Under the pieces are notes generated by a model. That model did not search any database and was not told where the DNA came from. It saw only the letters and a list, made by a program, of their open reading frames with translations. Below, one piece after another: positions 4,731 to 5,650 of a stretch of DNA of 5,650 bases; position 1 is the first letter of the stretch; every line of letters begins with the position of its first letter. Source of the stretch: Candidatus Methanoplasma sp. (GTDB taxonomy: Archaea; Thermoplasmatota; Thermoplasmata; Methanomassiliicoccales; Methanomethylophilaceae). Position numbers and translations under genes: made by a program. Location of the stretch: positions 1-5,650 of the forward strand of contig JAITQH010000114.1 in NCBI GenBank assembly GCA_031288985.1, read 5' to 3'.

Positions 4731-5650
4731 ATGACGCTGGATGACGCACGCTACATCAGACGGGAGGTCATGGCTCACAACGAATGGTTCGAGGAATGCA
4801 TACCGATGATCGCATCCGAGAACCTGATGAGTCCGCTGGCCAAAGAGATGCTCATATCCGACTTTGCCGACAGGTACGCCGAAGGACTGCCCGGCAAGAG
4901 ATATTACCAAGGGAACATCTATGTCGACCGGGTCGAGGAGAAAGCGACCGAATTGGCCAAAAAGCTGTTCAAGTCCGACTTCGCCGATGTCAGGCCGATC
5001 TCCGGGACCGTTGCCAACATGGCGGTTCTGTTCGCATTCGCCGAGCCCGGCGACACGATAACCACCTGCGCGCTTGCACAGGGGGCGCACATATCGACCT
5101 GCGAATTCGGCGCTTTCGGCCAGAGGGCGGTGCGCTCGGTCAACTATCCCTTCAGCGTCGAGGACATGAACCTCGATGTCGATGGGACGATCAAACTTCT
5201 GAAGAAAGAGAAGCCTAAGATCGCACAGTTCGGTCTGTCGGTGTTCCTGTTCCCGCCGCCGGTGAAAGAGCTCAAACCCACCTTCGACGAGATAGGGTGC
5301 CTGGTGTGGGAAGATTGCGCCCATGTCCTCGGCCTGATCGCCGGGGGGCAGTTCCAAAAACCCTTCGACGACGGAATACAGATAGTGTCCGCGTCGACGC
5401 ACAAGACGTTCCCGGGCCCCAACCACGGGATAATCCTCGCTTCGAACATAACCGAGGAGCAGGAGAAGAAGATCCAAAAGGCCGTGTTCCCGGGAGTGAC
5501 GTCGAGCCACCACCTTCATGCGATGGCAGCGCTCGCCGTGTCTCTTGCGGAGATGGACGTCTTCGCTAAAGATTACGCGGCGCAGGCCTGCAAGAACGCA
5601 CGCGCGCTCGGCCAAGCCCTTCACGAACTGGGAGTGCCGGTGCTTTGTCC
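4731..5650 (+). CDS. glyA: Serine hydroxymethyltransferase, archaeal type (3' partial)
   Basis: PLP enzyme that interconverts serine and glycine and moves the C1 unit to or from a tetrahydropterin (folate or methanopterin; the sequence does not say which). The 306 codons present cover the N-terminal arm and nearly all the large PLP domain; the C-terminal domain lies beyond the window. Landmarks are IASENL near residue 28; RYAEGLPGKRYYQG (48-61), the substrate and dimer loop; SGTVANMAV; DCAH (195-198), with the Asp that pairs with the PLP ring nitrogen; and STHKT with PLP-binding Lys225. FPGVTSSHHLHAMAALA is typical of the archaeal branch. After the lysine loop the usual GPxGG appears as GPNHG (229-233). 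The ATG at 4731 opens on the expected first helix, without a ribosome site but at TATA distance. Confidence 0.94.
   Translation, partial: MTLDDARYIRREVMAHNEWFEECIPMIASENLMSPLAKEMLISDFADRYAEGLPGKRYYQGNIYVDRVEEKATELAKKLFKSDFADVRPISGTVANMAVLFAFAEPGDTITTCALAQGAHISTCEFGAFGQRAVRSVNYPFSVEDMNLDVDGTIKLLKKEKPKIAQFGLSVFLFPPPVKELKPTFDEIGCLVWEDCAHVLGLIAGGQFQKPFDDGIQIVSASTHKTFPGPNHGIILASNITEEQEKKIQKAVFPGVTSSHHLHAMAALAVSLAEMDVFAKDYAAQACKNARALGQALHELGVPVLC

Noticed and set aside
4713..5624. Long open frame on the minus strand, about 300 codons
   Set aside because: It lies entirely opposite glyA, which has clear family motifs; the product is rich in Arg, Leu and His and resembles nothing known. It is a byproduct of GC-rich codon use.
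1..5650. CRISPR array, tRNA, rRNA or insertion sequence
   Set aside because: No spaced repeat series, cloverleaf, rRNA sequence or transposase was seen; the only repeat is the two-copy one inside the ATPase gene.

Overview
The window (about 57% G+C by eye) is compact archaeal chromosomal DNA. Every rib gene is of the archaeal type: a riboflavin synthase that is a lumazine-synthase paralogue, RibL-type FAD synthetase and short stand-alone DHBP synthase. With them are an archaeal-type bifunctional phosphoglucose/phosphomannose isomerase, an archaeal-type serine hydroxymethyltransferase, TATA-box promoters and nearly leaderless genes. A methanogen of the Thermoplasmata, such as a member of Methanomassiliicoccales, is my best guess. 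It would fit an in-frame TAG in ribH that looks like a pyrrolysine-type readthrough codon, but the lineage is inferred and not proven.

Layout. Positions 1-1434 (+) hold the C-terminal part of a large SMC/Rad50-like ATPase of the YhaN/SbcC type, with two membrane segments carrying an exact 36-bp internal repeat. Positions 1435-1522 are a convergent intergenic region with two GC-rich hairpins. Positions 1523-3556 (-) are a tight four-gene flavin operon transcribed ribB-ribL-ribC-ribH, with genes overlapping or 4-21 bp apart. Positions 3557-3704 are a divergent promoter region with two TATA boxes, a 13-bp palindrome and a G-rich ribB leader. Positions 3705-4661 (+) encode the sugar-phosphate isomerase. 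Positions 4662-4730 hold a T-run that may end that gene and also serve as the TATA element of the next. Positions 4731-5650 (+) hold the first 306 codons of glyA, which runs off the window.

How the genes work together. RibB makes 3,4-dihydroxy-2-butanone 4-phosphate from ribulose 5-phosphate. RibH condenses it with 5-amino-6-ribitylaminouracil to 6,7-dimethyl-8-ribityllumazine. RibC dismutates two lumazines to riboflavin. RibL adenylylates FMN to FAD. The riboflavin kinase and the GTP-derived branch are not here. The divergent isomerase (fructose-, glucose- and mannose-6-phosphate) and SHMT (serine/glycine and C1 units) are ordinary central metabolism.

The most interesting point is the end of ribH. 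The conserved reading stops at a TAG, but the same frame continues for six codons that resemble the normal last helix of archaeal lumazine synthases, then meets a second TAG just before a strong hairpin. This suggests TAG decoding as an amino acid.
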